DNA of 30,806 nucleotides from Treponema sp. (GCA_017849315.1 JAFIHQ010000009.1:1-30806); one strand, 5' to 3'; numbered from the stretch's first letter, positions 8,505-17,264 are shown. Notes: a model not told the origin generated them from the sequence alone. A program made the numbers and translations.

Positions 8505-9284
8505 ATGAATGAAGGGCTTATCGGGTTAGAGCGAATCGGCGGCCTATTTGGCTTAGTGCTTTTTTTGCTTTTGAGCAGCGTTTCGTGCAAATTGCCGCAG
8601 GCATTCGGCTTGCATTCCCTGCAAATATCGTTTCCCATTTTGCCGGAGTGCTGGTCCGAACTTCCTTTGGACGGATACATCCTCGTCTGGTGCAACGAAA
8701 AAGGAGAAAAATGTAGCGCCTTTGTTAAGCCGGACGAGCAATTCAGTATTTGCGTCCCGAGAGGGGGCAAGCAGAGTGTGCTTGCATATCCTGTGTTAGG
8801 CTCTCAGTATTTTCGTCCGCTTGGTGCATTATACCCTTACGATGTTGCGGCGGAGAATGTGATGACTCCGGGCAAAACGCAAGACTTAATCCTTCTTTCA
8901 GCAGATTCAGGCTATGTTGCCCTGGTTGCAGAAGCATTGAAAAAGTTGGGTTTCGATCCTTGGGCTTTTGCTCTTGACGAATTGTCTGCGGTTTGGGAGA
9001 AGCGCGCCTGCGATCCCTGGCAGCTTGACCCCAGCGCAGTTGCAGAAAAGCTTGTATCTGCAGAATTCAGGGAAACGCTTTTCCAAACCAGCACAAAGGA
9101 AATCGAATTGCCGCAAGGTTTGACATGGTGGCCGGAAAGTCCTTTTGCAAAGACCAATAAGGTCGACACAAAGCAATATGCGTCACTAAACACGGGGATT
9201 TGTAAGTTCTTGGCACAAGGCGCTTATCTTATGGTTCAAGTTTCGAAGGAGGACGAAGCGACTATACAGGTTCACAAGCTCTAG
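8505..9284 (+). CDS. Predicted lipoprotein of unknown function
   Basis: A 259-residue protein with an N-terminal hydrophobic stretch (12-24) and lipobox-like LSSVSC ending at Cys28, consistent with lipoprotein processing (spirochaetal lipoboxes are loose). I do not recognise the mature part. It is Cys-poor after the N-terminal third, with Trp-rich patches such as DPWAFALDELSAVW and LTWWPESPF. A strong GAGGAG site (8491-8496) fixes the start. It converges tail to tail with phoR with a single base between the stop codons, so no terminator fits between them. Confidence 0.75.
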   Translation: MNEGLIGLERIGGLFGLVLFLLLSSVSCKLPQAFGLHSLQISFPILPECWSELPLDGYILVWCNEKGEKCSAFVKPDEQFSICVPRGGKQSVLAYPVLGSQYFRPLGALYPYDVAAENVMTPGKTQDLILLSADSGYVALVAEALKKLGFDPWAFALDELSAVWEKRACDPWQLDPSAVAEKLVSAEFRETLFQTSTKEIELPQGLTWWPESPFAKTNKVDTKQYASLNTGICKFLAQGAYLMVQVSKEDEATIQVHKL

Positions 9285-9285
9285 C

Positions 9286-11157
9286 TCAGAGATTCGGGCC
9301 AACTGCATGCTCAGGATTGTTTCTGTCCGTTTTCGATACTTTTTGCTCGAGTGCATTGTGTGGCCCCGCAACAGGAAGGCGAATCGTAAACACGGAGCCC
9401 TCTTGAACATAGCTTTCTACCTGTACGGAACCTTCGTGTGCGGTCGCTATATGTTTTACGATGGCTAACCCCAGGCCCGTGCCACCCGTTGTACGGTTTC
9501 TGGACTTGTCGACGCGGTAGAAGCGCTCAAAGATGTGATCCTGGTCCGCAGCCGGTATACCGGGACCGTGATCCTGTACGCTGAAACTAACAAAACCGTC
9601 TTGTTGTGCGTAGCGAATCTCGATTTGTGAGTTTGCCGGCGAATATTGAAGGGCATTGTCCAAAAGGTTTACAAGAGCCTGTTCCACAAGCCCGGAGTTC
9701 GCCACAAAGGTAAAGTCGGCCTCTGCCTTTGTGTCCACGGTGATGTTTTTCTTTTCGGCCCTTGGCTGGACTGAAATTATTGCAGATTCCACTATTCTTG
9801 CCGCAGAACAAGGTTCCACGGTTAACCACAACGAAGGGTTGTTTTCGATTCGCGACAGCATGAGTAGATCGTTTACTATCTGTTCCATTCTCTTGGAATT
9901 GTGTTTGACAATTGCAAGATATTTCTTAGTAATATCAGGTGTTAAGGTGTCATCTTGCATTAGTTCCGTGTAGCCTTGAATGACTTGAATTGGCGTTCGG
10001 AGCTCATGTGAGACGTTGGCGACAAAGTCGGTTCTGATCTTTTCGAGCCGCGAAAGTTCGGTGATATCGCTCAAGACTGCCACGGCTCCCGGCTTCTCAG
10101 CAGCCTGAAAAACCTGAGACAAAGGCGAAGCGTGCACTTTTAGTCTGCGTTCTCCGTTGCGGAAAATGCTCATTTGGCTAAAAACTTCGGTCTTTTCTGA
10201 AAGGCACCGAGAAAAAATCTCTGGCAGTGCTCCGGCGTCGGTCAGTTCGATAAGACTTTTCCCGATGATTTCTTCGCGCCCGACGGCGAAGAATTCGCAG
10301 AAAGCAGGATTTGTTTCTATTATTCTGAGCGAGGAATCGACTGCAATGATGCCTTCGCCGGCTGCATCAAGTATCGAAGAATATACACGGCTCAAGTTTT
10401 CATTTTCATAGGCCCGTTTGTGAATCTGTTCCACCATGGCATCAAGCGTTGCATCCAGGGGTTCGAGTTCTTCAGGCAATTCCAGAGCCGGAAGCCTGTC
10501 TTTTCCGGAACTCTTGGCGTAATGTTCGGCCTTCTTTTTTAATTCCGCGAGCGGGGTGGCGAGCTGTCTGTTCAAAATAAAACTGACGAGGACAGAGAGC
10601 AAGGCAATGAAAACTATGAGATAGACGACTAGCGCTTGAGATCTCTTAAGAGAGCCTGCGCCAAATGGCAAGGACATGGCCAGCCTGAGAACAAGCGGAC
10701 CTGATGTGTCGTTTTGGGGTTCAAGTCCGGGCACAAGGATGGCAACGTAGAGCGTTCTCTTGCCAGTCGTGGCCGATTTCCGCACCGCGACGCCTGGCTT
10801 GGCCTCAAGCGCAGCTTTGACTTCCGGCCGATCAAGATGGTTTGACATCGACTCGGCAGTGGCTTCCGATTCTGCCAAGACCTTCCCGCTTGAATCTATG
10901 ATCGTAACACGATACGTGGTGGCGCCCGTTACTTCCTGCACAAAGCCAGAAAGGCTGGATTCTGAAGCATTACTCTGATTCTTTAATGTGACCGCTGCCA
11001 GATTTGCTGTTTTCAAAAGGACTTGGGAGCTTGACTCAATAAGAAGCCTATCTGAAATATTGATAGCCACTGCAACAAAAACAATTGTTGCAACGACAAT
11101 AGCGAGAGCGACCCAAATGAGGTTTTTTCTAAAAATGCTGGTTTTGCCAGATTTCAC
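9286..11157 (-). CDS. phoR: Phosphate-regulon-type membrane sensor histidine kinase PhoR
   Basis: A 623-residue sensor kinase partner of the adjacent PhoB. In order it has TM1 (about 13-33), an extracytoplasmic domain (about 34-173), TM2 (about 175-195), a HAMP-like linker, a PAS domain (about 255-365), HisKA with phospho-acceptor H384 in NVSHELRTP, and HATPase with N-box NLLDNALQYSP (497-507), DHGPGIP, and the FERFYRVDKS...GGTGLGLAI box. The extracytoplasmic domain is larger than in E. coli PhoR, resembling Gram-positive PhoR/WalK layouts. The GTG start overlaps the phoB stop by four bases (GTGA), indicating translational coupling. Phosphate sensing is inferred from the operon with phoB, phoU and pstB. 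Confidence 0.9.
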   Translation of the reverse strand: MKSGKTSIFRKNLIWVALAIVVATIVFVAVAINISDRLLIESSSQVLLKTANLAAVTLKNQSNASESSLSGFVQEVTGATTYRVTIIDSSGKVLAESEATAESMSNHLDRPEVKAALEAKPGVAVRKSATTGKRTLYVAILVPGLEPQNDTSGPLVLRLAMSLPFGAGSLKRSQALVVYLIVFIALLSVLVSFILNRQLATPLAELKKKAEHYAKSSGKDRLPALELPEELEPLDATLDAMVEQIHKRAYENENLSRVYSSILDAAGEGIIAVDSSLRIIETNPAFCEFFAVGREEIIGKSLIELTDAGALPEIFSRCLSEKTEVFSQMSIFRNGERRLKVHASPLSQVFQAAEKPGAVAVLSDITELSRLEKIRTDFVANVSHELRTPIQVIQGYTELMQDDTLTPDITKKYLAIVKHNSKRMEQIVNDLLMLSRIENNPSLWLTVEPCSAARIVESAIISVQPRAEKKNITVDTKAEADFTFVANSGLVEQALVNLLDNALQYSPANSQIEIRYAQQDGFVSFSVQDHGPGIPAADQDHIFERFYRVDKSRNRTTGGTGLGLAIVKHIATAHEGSVQVESYVQEGSVFTIRLPVAGPHNALEQKVSKTDRNNPEHAVGPNL

Positions 11158-11861
11158 GTTTCATCCTTGAGACGATACCCTATGCCGCGAATCGTCTCCA
11201 GCATATCGGAAGCCTCTCCAAGTTGTCGTCTTATAGAAACAATATGGACGTCGATGGCCCTGTCCGTAACAGGGTAGTCGTGCCCTTTCGTTCTGTCGAT
11301 GAGCTGTTCACGTGTAAAAACCCGCCCCGGTTCCTGCAAAAATGTCTCAAGGATCGCAAATTCGGTAGCCGAGAGGTCTAAAACGCGGCCGGAGAGCTTT
11401 GCCTCGTGACGTTTGCGGTCCAGCACAAGATCCTTAAACGACAGCGTATCCTGAGCCGTATCATGGTTTACATCTCGAGCGTTGCGCCTGAGTACTGCCT
11501 TTATTCTCGCCACAAGAACGCGGGGGCTAAAAGGCTTGACGATATAGTCGTCCGCGCCTAAACCCAAGCCGGCCACGATGTCAGATTCGTCGTCCTTCGC
11601 TGAAGCGATTATTATCGGAAGGTTGCGATAAAGCGTCATAGAACGAACCACGCGCAGGAAAGAAAGCCCATCCATACCTGGCAACATCAGGTCCAGAACA
11701 ATGAGCGCAAACCTGTGCTGTCCCAAGGCAGTGAGTGCATCTTCCGCCTTAGGCGCCTTAAAGCTCGCCCATCCTTCTTTTTGGAATGCCAAAGCCATAA
11801 GCTCGGCTATGTCTTCATCGTCTTCGACGATCAGGATTTCATTCTGATTTTCGTTTGCCAC
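11154..11861 (-). CDS. phoB: Response regulator PhoB/PhoP (OmpR family)
   Basis: A 235-residue OmpR-type regulator. The receiver has acidic residues D14/D15, phospho-acceptor D57 in VLDLMLP, S87 and K109 in YIVKP. The C-terminal winged helix has LSATEFAILETFLQEPGRVFTREQL and the recognition helix AIDVHIVSIRRQLG. It starts at GTG 11861 behind GGAGAG. It sits between phoU and phoR, so it probably controls phosphate-starvation genes; PhoB and PhoP names are both in use for this type. Confidence 0.92.
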   Translation of the reverse strand: MANENQNEILIVEDDEDIAELMALAFQKEGWASFKAPKAEDALTALGQHRFALIVLDLMLPGMDGLSFLRVVRSMTLYRNLPIIIASAKDDESDIVAGLGLGADDYIVKPFSPRVLVARIKAVLRRNARDVNHDTAQDTLSFKDLVLDRKRHEAKLSGRVLDLSATEFAILETFLQEPGRVFTREQLIDRTKGHDYPVTDRAIDVHIVSIRRQLGEASDMLETIRGIGYRLKDET

Positions 11862-11881
11862 AGTCGGTTTCTCTCCGCATG

Positions 11882-11910
11882 CCTATCGTGATACCCCTAT
11901 CGCCCTATCG
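11882..11910. repeat. Three CCTATCG copies between phoU and phoB
   Basis: CCTATCG occurs at 11882-11888, 11896-11902 and 11904-11910 (CGATAGG on the coding strand) in the 60-bp phoU-phoB gap. It may be a micro-duplication or a binding site. Nothing further supports a function. Confidence 0.45.
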
Positions 11911-11921
11911 GACAATTGTTT

Positions 11922-12578
11922 CTATTCGTTCAGATCGGCGTGAATGCCTTCCACCATAAAGACTATGGCCTCGCACGCATTGGTCATGTGATCTCCCAAA
12001 CGTTCCAAATGTCCGGAAAGCGTGATGATGCGTGTCGCGCGCTCGGCCTGCTCCGGATACTGCATCAAGAACGCAAGTGTGTCCTGCACAAGCGCTTTGT
12101 GGGCGTGGTCGATCTCGTCATCAAGTAGGGCGGTTTGCCTTGCAAGCGCGGAACTGCGCTGCCTGTATGCCTGAGCCGTGCCATGAATCATCTGTGCTCC
12201 CAAGTCGGCCATTGTGGCGATGCGTTCAAGCTGGTGCCACTGTGGCTCGTGAACGAAAAGCTTAGTCGCTTTGGCAAGGTGAACCGCATAATCGCCGGCC
12301 CGCTCGAAATCGGCAGCCAGCTTAAAAACCGACAACAGCTTACGCAGATCTGAGGCTACTGGCTGCTTGGTCGCGATCAATTCAATAACGTGGTCTTCTA
12401 TCTGAAGTTGCAGCTTGTCAATCTCGCCATCCGCGTTCTTGACGGTCTTGTAGAGATCGACATCTTGCGTCTTGAGCGCGTGACTTGCCTTGAGTACGGC
12501 CTCTTCAACTTTGGCAGCCATAAGCACCATGAGTTCATCGATGGCGGCCACGTCGGCGTCAAAAGCCGGGTTTTGCAT
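11922..12578 (-). CDS. phoU: Phosphate signalling protein PhoU
   Basis: A 218-residue, all-helical PhoU with the two repeated three-helix units of the family. Metal-binding-type motifs appear in each half, for example 'ERAGDYAVHLAK' and 'ERLGDHMTNACEAI'. It links the Pst transporter to PhoR and restrains the kinase when phosphate is plentiful. The start at 12578 is preferred because AAGGAG lies 6 bases upstream; the longer frame to 12620 would run into pstB and adds a basic non-family tail. It lies 34 bp after pstB. Confidence 0.93.
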   Translation of the reverse strand: MQNPAFDADVAAIDELMVLMAAKVEEAVLKASHALKTQDVDLYKTVKNADGEIDKLQLQIEDHVIELIATKQPVASDLRKLLSVFKLAADFERAGDYAVHLAKATKLFVHEPQWHQLERIATMADLGAQMIHGTAQAYRQRSSALARQTALLDDEIDHAHKALVQDTLAFLMQYPEQAERATRIITLSGHLERLGDHMTNACEAIVFMVEGIHADLNE

Positions 12579-12612
12579 TGGGTACTCCTTACTTCTCTTT
12601 CGACCAGATCTC

Positions 12613-13410
12613 TCAGCCAAAACGGCCGGTGATGTAGCGCTCGGTCCTTTCGTCCTCTGGGTTTACAAAGAGTTTTTTCGTGGGCGCATACTCAATTAAA
12701 TCTCCCAGAAGCATGAATGCCGTCATATCCGAGATTCGCCCTGCCTGCTGCAGATTGTGCGTAACTATGATTATAGTATAGTCCTTCTTAAGCTCGGTCG
12801 TAAGCTCTTCGATGCTTGCGGTCGAGAGCGGATCCAGGGCGCTTGTGGGCTCATCCATCAGAATAACTTCCGGAGTGAGCGCCAAGGTACGGGCGATACA
12901 GAGGCGCTGCTGCTGACCTCCTGAGAGCGAAAGTGCACTTTTCTTGAGTTTGTCCTTGACTTCGTCCCAAAGAGCGGCTTTTTTAAGCGAGGATTCGACG
13001 AGTTCGTCGCAGCTGCCTTTTAGGCCGTGAATACGGGCTGCCCACGCAATATTATCGTAGATGCTTTTAGGGAAAGGATTTGGCTTTTGGAATACCATAC
13101 CGATTTTGGTTCTGACGGTGACAGGGTCCACGGCTGGATCATAGATGTTCTTGGAGTGGAAGCGTACTTCTCCCCTGGTGACGGTTCCAGGTATGAGTTC
13201 ATTCATGCGGTTAAAGGCGCGCAACGCGGTGCTTTTGCCACAGCCTGAGGGGCCGATGATGGCAGTGGTTGCTTTTTTTGGAAAAGATATACTCAAACCT
13301 TTTACAGCTTTTACGCCGTCCGCATAGGTCACTTCCAAGTCTTTGGCAGACAGTGCGATATGATCTGGCGGGTAGAAAAAATCCATAATACTAATATTTG
13401 CAATTGACAT
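12613..13410 (-). CDS. pstB: Phosphate ABC transporter ATP-binding protein PstB
   Basis: A 265-residue ATPase of the high-affinity phosphate importer: Walker A GPSGCGKST (53-61), the PstB-typical 'RMNELIPG' and 'VFQKPNPFPKSIYDN' Q-loop region, signature LSGGQQQR (162-169), Walker B VILMDEP (182-188), and 'THNLQQAGRISD'. It would power phosphate uptake with PstC/PstA and PstS, but none of these genes lies upstream; pyrD does. The chosen ATG at 13410 has only a weak AGAAAG site. A second in-frame ATG at 13386 would remove eight residues. Three 11-bp-spaced elements lie just upstream and could be a Pho box. Confidence 0.95.
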   Translation of the reverse strand: MSIANISIMDFFYPPDHIALSAKDLEVTYADGVKAVKGLSISFPKKATTAIIGPSGCGKSTALRAFNRMNELIPGTVTRGEVRFHSKNIYDPAVDPVTVRTKIGMVFQKPNPFPKSIYDNIAWAARIHGLKGSCDELVESSLKKAALWDEVKDKLKKSALSLSGGQQQRLCIARTLALTPEVILMDEPTSALDPLSTASIEELTTELKKDYTIIIVTHNLQQAGRISDMTAFMLLGDLIEYAPTKKLFVNPEDERTERYITGRFG

Positions 13411-13418
13411 GAGCTTTC

Positions 13419-13446
13419 TGTTTGAGGTGTGTTAAATTTGAGTTAA
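13419..13446 (-). promoter_or_regulatory. Possible Pho box upstream of pstB
   Basis: Read on the coding strand, TTAACT, TTAACA and CAAACA follow at exact 11-bp steps (13446-13441, 13435-13430, 13424-13419). This resembles the TTAACA-type direct repeats with 11-bp period bound by PhoP/PhoB-class regulators. It lies only about 9 bp from the annotated pstB ATG, which is unusually close and weakens the case unless translation starts at 13386. Confidence 0.35.
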
Positions 13447-13483
13447 TTCATGGCGAGATTTCTTTTAATTATTGACATCGGTC

Positions 13484-14410
13484 TCACTTTAAGATTCGAG
13501 CGATCTCGCTTATAGAACCGACGCCTTTCCGTTCCATCCACCGGGCAATGCCGGTCTTAATTTTGAAAGGTACTTCCGGATCGACAAAGATGGCCGTACC
13601 TACCTGAATGGCCGATGCCCCTGCAAGGAGGTACTCGATTGCATCCTCGGCGCTGCTAATCCCGCCACAGCCGATAACAGGGATTTTTACTGCCCGTGAG
13701 GCCTTCCATACGCAGGCTACGCCCACCGGCCGAATCGCAGGACCAGAAAGCCCCGCGGTTTCGCGCGCAAAGCGGGGCTTTAAGCTTTCTATGTCTATCG
13801 CCATGCCGACGACGGTGTTGATGCACGTGAGCGCATCGGCTCCGCCTTGTTCTGCAGCGATGGCAATAGTGGCAATATCTGTCACGTTGGGGCTCAATTT
13901 TACAAAAATAGGCCTTTTTGTGAGCGTACGTATCTTGCGTGTCAACCTTTCCACTTGTGATGGATCCGTACCAAAACTCATGCCGCCGTGGCTTACATTT
14001 GGACACGATACGTTGATTTCGTAGGCGTCAACGCCGTTTCCAAAGGACCCCGCTGATTCTTCTATGGCTTGGATAACCCGGCAATACCCGTCCTCGGTGG
14101 AACCCGCGATGTTTGCTACAACGGAACAATGCAATGTTTTCAGAAATGGGAGCTTTTCTTCTACGAAGGCTTCAACTCCAGGGTTGACAAGACCAATCGA
14201 GTTCAAGAGCCCGCTCGGCGTTTCAAAAAGGCGAGGTGCAGGGTTGCCCTCGCGCTTCTCAAAGGTGATTGCCTTGGTATAAAGCGCACCAAGTGCGTCC
14301 AGGTCCAGGAGTTGAGCATATTCCTGGCCAAAACCGAATGTGCCGGAAGCCACTCCCACCGGATTCTGCATCGTAAGGCTGGCAATTCTTACAGAAAGAT
14401 CAGCTTGCAT
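13484..14410 (-). CDS. pyrD: Dihydroorotate dehydrogenase, class 1B catalytic subunit
   Basis: A 308-residue FMN enzyme oxidising dihydroorotate to orotate in pyrimidine synthesis. Marks are 'NPVGVASGTFGFGQEY' at the N terminus, 'PRLFETPSGLLNSIGLVNPG', active-site Cys136 in EINVSCPN (the class 1 base), and the FMN phosphate region 'VIGCGGISSAEDAIEYLLAGASAIQVGTA'. The start at 14410 gives TAATG overlap with the pyrK stop and removes a spurious N-terminal extension. With PyrK it forms the NAD-linked heterotetramer of class 1B enzymes. Confidence 0.95.
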   Translation of the reverse strand: MQADLSVRIASLTMQNPVGVASGTFGFGQEYAQLLDLDALGALYTKAITFEKREGNPAPRLFETPSGLLNSIGLVNPGVEAFVEEKLPFLKTLHCSVVANIAGSTEDGYCRVIQAIEESAGSFGNGVDAYEINVSCPNVSHGGMSFGTDPSQVERLTRKIRTLTKRPIFVKLSPNVTDIATIAIAAEQGGADALTCINTVVGMAIDIESLKPRFARETAGLSGPAIRPVGVACVWKASRAVKIPVIGCGGISSAEDAIEYLLAGASAIQVGTAIFVDPEVPFKIKTGIARWMERKGVGSISEIARILK

Positions 14411-15249
14411 TAGACTTTCTCCCAGTCGATTGTTTCTGCTGCAAAGATTGGACCATCGGCACAGACGCGCACATAACCGCCTTGTTTGAGCGGCAGTACA
14501 CATCCCTGGCAGGCTCCAATGCCGCAGGCCATCCACTGTTCTGCAGAGACGTGCAAGGGCGTTCCGGTCTTGACGCTAAGCGCTTGGGCAGCTTTTAGCA
14601 TCGGGACTGGGCCGCAGGCGTAAAGATGGGAAGAGAGGGGATTCTCTGCTTCGTTTTTCATAAGACCGGAGAGCACCGTCACCGCATTCCCCTTTGATCC
14701 AAAGCTGCCATCGTCAGTTGCCAAAAAGAGTTGATCAGGTTCCATTAAGATCTTTTCAAGCATTTGAAAGTTCGGGATATCCTTGAAAGTACGAAACCCT
14801 AAAACACAAACAGGAGTCCTCCCATTGTGGCTCTTGAGTTCAGTCTTGTTTCCTTGATCGAATAACTTTAACAAATATGAAAAAAGATACAAAATTGGGC
14901 CACATCCGATTCCTCCTCCAACAAGGTAAGCGCTTTCGCCCTGTGAGGGCAAAGGGAATGCATTGCCAAGGGGACCTAGTACGTCTAGTTTGTCCGTACA
15001 GGTGCTTAGTGCCTTTGTTTGTGGGCCGCGAATCTGATAGAGCGAAAATGCATTTTGGCCGTCAAAACCCGCGAATGCGAGCGGACGGCGAAGGAGTCCG
15101 CCTTGAGCGGTAGGTTGGTCTGGAAGGCGGAATGTGAAGAATTGACCTGGAAGCGGATGCTCAAGCTCGGCAGGCCAAAGAAAACCAAGCAACATCCACG
15201 AGGGAGAAATAGCCTTGTTCAGTACGATATCCGCTACAAAGTGTCTCAC
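14410..15249 (-). CDS. pyrK: Dihydroorotate dehydrogenase electron-transfer subunit PyrK
   Basis: A 279-residue FAD/2Fe-2S subunit that passes electrons from PyrD to NAD. It shows the FAD-binding stretch 'LLRRPLAF' (52-59), the NAD-binding 'YLVGGGIGCGPILYL' (108-122), 'YACGPVPML', and the PyrK iron-sulfur motif CGIGACQGC plus a downstream Cys (C242, C247, C250, C263). The start is set at GTG 15249 behind AAGGGGG; the frame runs further upstream without a better site. It is the first gene of the leftward run to phoR. Confidence 0.94.
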   Translation of the reverse strand: MRHFVADIVLNKAISPSWMLLGFLWPAELEHPLPGQFFTFRLPDQPTAQGGLLRRPLAFAGFDGQNAFSLYQIRGPQTKALSTCTDKLDVLGPLGNAFPLPSQGESAYLVGGGIGCGPILYLFSYLLKLFDQGNKTELKSHNGRTPVCVLGFRTFKDIPNFQMLEKILMEPDQLFLATDDGSFGSKGNAVTVLSGLMKNEAENPLSSHLYACGPVPMLKAAQALSVKTGTPLHVSAEQWMACGIGACQGCVLPLKQGGYVRVCADGPIFAAETIDWEKV

Positions 15250-15271
15250 TTTTCCCCCTTCGTACCCCCAG

Positions 15272-15321
15272 CCACAATTCTTTCGTACGCCTCGCCACAA
15301 TTCTCAGGCACAATTCTCAGG
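15272..15321. repeat. CACAATTCT direct repeats upstream of pyrK
   Basis: CCACAATTCT at 15272-15281, CCACAATTCTCAGG at 15295-15308 and GCACAATTCTCAGG at 15308-15321 are near-identical copies spaced 23 and 13 bp, in the 228-bp gap between the divergent pyrK and lysO genes. The site is suitable for an operator, but the form also matches the other micro-duplications in this window. The rest of the gap holds nothing I can name. Confidence 0.6.
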
Positions 15322-15477
15322 ATGAAAAGGCTTTGTGTCAATTGCCTGGAAGGCGGTCGTTGCCGGGGGAGAGTTGGTAGTAAGACATAATGATAACGTA
15401 GTAAAAGATGCACGGGGTCCTGAATGGCGCCAGAAACCATAATGTGCAAAAACTTGAATTTGTTGTAGGCTAGGCTC

Positions 15478-16470
15478 ATGCAAGGTTTTGTGGAACTACT
15501 GATTTTATTTTTGTTCTTAGCTGCGGGGGCGGTGTGCGCCCGGTTGAGACTGGCACCGATGCCTGCAAAGCTGGAACTAGTCATAAGAATCGTGCTTTGG
15601 ATGTTGCTTTTTGGTATGGGGTTTCGAATCGGCAATAACAGGGATCTTTACAGTCAATTTGCCACGATGGGAGAGTTGGCGTTGTCTACCGCGGTGCTTT
15701 CGATACTCGGCAGTTGCCTGGCGACGATCCTTGCAAGTTTTGTTGTACCCGGGATGCAAAGACAAAATCACCGTGCGGCAGCGAAATCCGGTGAGTCGAA
15801 GCTGCAAGCCGCAAGCCTTGAGCTATCCTGTTTTCAGCGTACCAAGAGCAGAGTCTTCAAAGCCTTTGTTTACGCAAAAACTCCTTTGACTCTGTTATGT
15901 TTTGTGTTTTTGGGCGCGGGACTTGGTGCTTATCTGCCATCTGTCTCTTTCGATCTGGGCGCAGTCACGGGTTGGGTCCTCGACGTGCTTCTTTTTTTCA
16001 TCGGCATGCAATTCTATCAGTCTGGTGCCAGCCTGCGGGGAGCCTTTTCCAGCCCGATGGTTCTTGCCGTTCCCATCGCAACCGCCGTAGGCACGCTTCT
16101 TGCTAGCCTTGCTCTTATGCCGCTATTCTCCATTTCTGCAGGCAAAGCTCTTGCTCTCTCAGGAGGTTTTGGCTGGTACAGCCTCTCCGGTGTGCTCATC
16201 GCTAACCTTGGGGACCCATATTTGGGTTCGGTAGCGTTTTTGGCCAATCTGATTCGCGAGAGCCTTGCGCTCCTTCTCATTCCTTTTCTCGGGAAAACGC
16301 GAATACCAACGCTGGCGGTGAGTGTTGGCGGAGCCACGACAATGGATGTAACGCTACCACTAATCGAGCAGTCGACTGGCCCCTGGATTGTGCCAGTGAG
16401 CTTTGTTTCGGGCGCATTGCTTTCGCTTGCCGTGCCATTTTTGGTGCCTTTCTTTTTCGGATTAGGCTGA
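15478..16470 (+). CDS. lysO: Lysine exporter LysO family protein
   Basis: A 330-residue integral membrane protein matching the LysO (formerly DUF340/YbjE) family. Features are 'GMGFRIGNNRDLYSQFATMGELAL' in the first half, many hydrophobic spans, 'ALSGGFGWYSLSGVLIANLGDPYLGSVAFLANLIRE', and the C-terminal 'VGGATTMDVTLPLIEQSTG' segment. The family exports lysine or related compounds; the substrate here is inferred. A basic, Ser/Glu-rich cytoplasmic loop (about 95-125) separates the two family halves. The ATG follows TAGGCTAGG. I find no lysine riboswitch in the upstream gap. Confidence 0.88.
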   Translation: MQGFVELLILFLFLAAGAVCARLRLAPMPAKLELVIRIVLWMLLFGMGFRIGNNRDLYSQFATMGELALSTAVLSILGSCLATILASFVVPGMQRQNHRAAAKSGESKLQAASLELSCFQRTKSRVFKAFVYAKTPLTLLCFVFLGAGLGAYLPSVSFDLGAVTGWVLDVLLFFIGMQFYQSGASLRGAFSSPMVLAVPIATAVGTLLASLALMPLFSISAGKALALSGGFGWYSLSGVLIANLGDPYLGSVAFLANLIRESLALLLIPFLGKTRIPTLAVSVGGATTMDVTLPLIEQSTGPWIVPVSFVSGALLSLAVPFLVPFFFGLG

Positions 16471-16498
16471 CCTCCGGCTCAGAGCTCAGCCAGTTTTT
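16465..16498 (+). terminator. Possible intrinsic terminator of lysO
   Basis: GGCTGA (16465-16470, including the lysO stop) can pair with TCAGCC (16486-16491) and is followed by AG and five Ts (16494-16498). The loop is long and the stem only 6 bp, and it overlaps the end of the convergent gene. Confidence 0.35.
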
Positions 16499-17264
16499 CT
16501 TCGATTTCTTCCAACCGTGCAGTCAGGTTTCGGATGGATGCCTCAATTCGAGACTTCTCCTTCAGAAGCCTGTCGGCAGGATCTTCGGTAACCTCTTGCG
16601 TCCTCAGCATTCCTTTTACCGACGAGGGGCTAGCTCCTGACTGCAGCGCTTCAATCGCCTTGGTGCGCTCGGATGCGTCTTTGATTCCCGCAACAAGACG
16701 CAAGCCGTCCCAACCCAGACTAGGGTCGAGCTCTGCCTCTTGTGAGATAATTGCTGAAGTGGCCGTGGCCTTTGGAACGCCGAGCACGCGCTCGATATAA
16801 TCCTCGAAGCGCGCTTGTTTCGCCTTGCACAGTTCTGCGGCCTTGGACAGCAACCGCCCAAATTCCAACATTATCTCCCCATTCTGCCTAATACAGCGTT
16901 CTTTTATTGTCTTCGTCAATTCGACAAACTCAGGATCGGTGTCAAAAACATTTTGGTAGAGCCCTTTTTCTTCGGCTTCGTCCACAAGACGATGGAAGGT
17001 TGCCCAGAATTCCTGCGTGTGAGGTCTGCCCTGAAGTATCCCGCCATTCTTGCAGGACACGAGATGATGTGCATACTCATGTAAAGCAGTGTAAATAAGC
17101 TGATTGTCAGACTCAAAATTCTTGTTGTGAATGACAATCTCGGCAGTTGCAGGCTTATACAGGCCATTAACTTTCTTATTGGTTTTTCCGGAGAAAACAA
17201 GAGTAAAAGGCTTCGGGCAGTCTTCCACACCTAGCAACATCTCTTTAACGCGGTCCTGGTTCAT
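16479..17264 (-). CDS. SprT-like HExxH zinc metalloprotease-type protein with C-terminal coiled coil
   Basis: A 261-residue soluble protein. Residues 61-66 (LHEYAH) form an HExxH zinc-protease motif, and His82 in 'RPHTQEFWATFHRL' is a plausible third ligand, giving a SprT/WLM-like arrangement. The middle (about 110-220, 'GRLLSKAAELCKAKQARFEDYIERVLGV...') does not match a protease family I know and looks like a helical DNA- or protein-binding region. The last 25 residues form a charged coiled coil. The start at 17264 is chosen for AGGAG 7 bases upstream. It follows the glutaredoxin gene by 45 bp, probably as an operon. There is no signal peptide, so it is cytoplasmic. The substrate is unknown. 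Confidence 0.75.
   Translation of the reverse strand: MNQDRVKEMLLGVEDCPKPFTLVFSGKTNKKVNGLYKPATAEIVIHNKNFESDNQLIYTALHEYAHHLVSCKNGGILQGRPHTQEFWATFHRLVDEAEEKGLYQNVFDTDPEFVELTKTIKERCIRQNGEIMLEFGRLLSKAAELCKAKQARFEDYIERVLGVPKATATSAIISQEAELDPSLGWDGLRLVAGIKDASERTKAIEALQSGASPSSVKGMLRTQEVTEDPADRLLKEKSRIEASIRNLTARLEEIEEKLAEL

Noticed and set aside
14069..14413. A 114-residue open frame antisense to pyrD
   Set aside because: pyrD on the other strand has full family motifs; this frame is a shadow.
15322..15477. Lysine riboswitch upstream of lysO
   Set aside because: I could not find the conserved L-box helices or core motifs in the gap.
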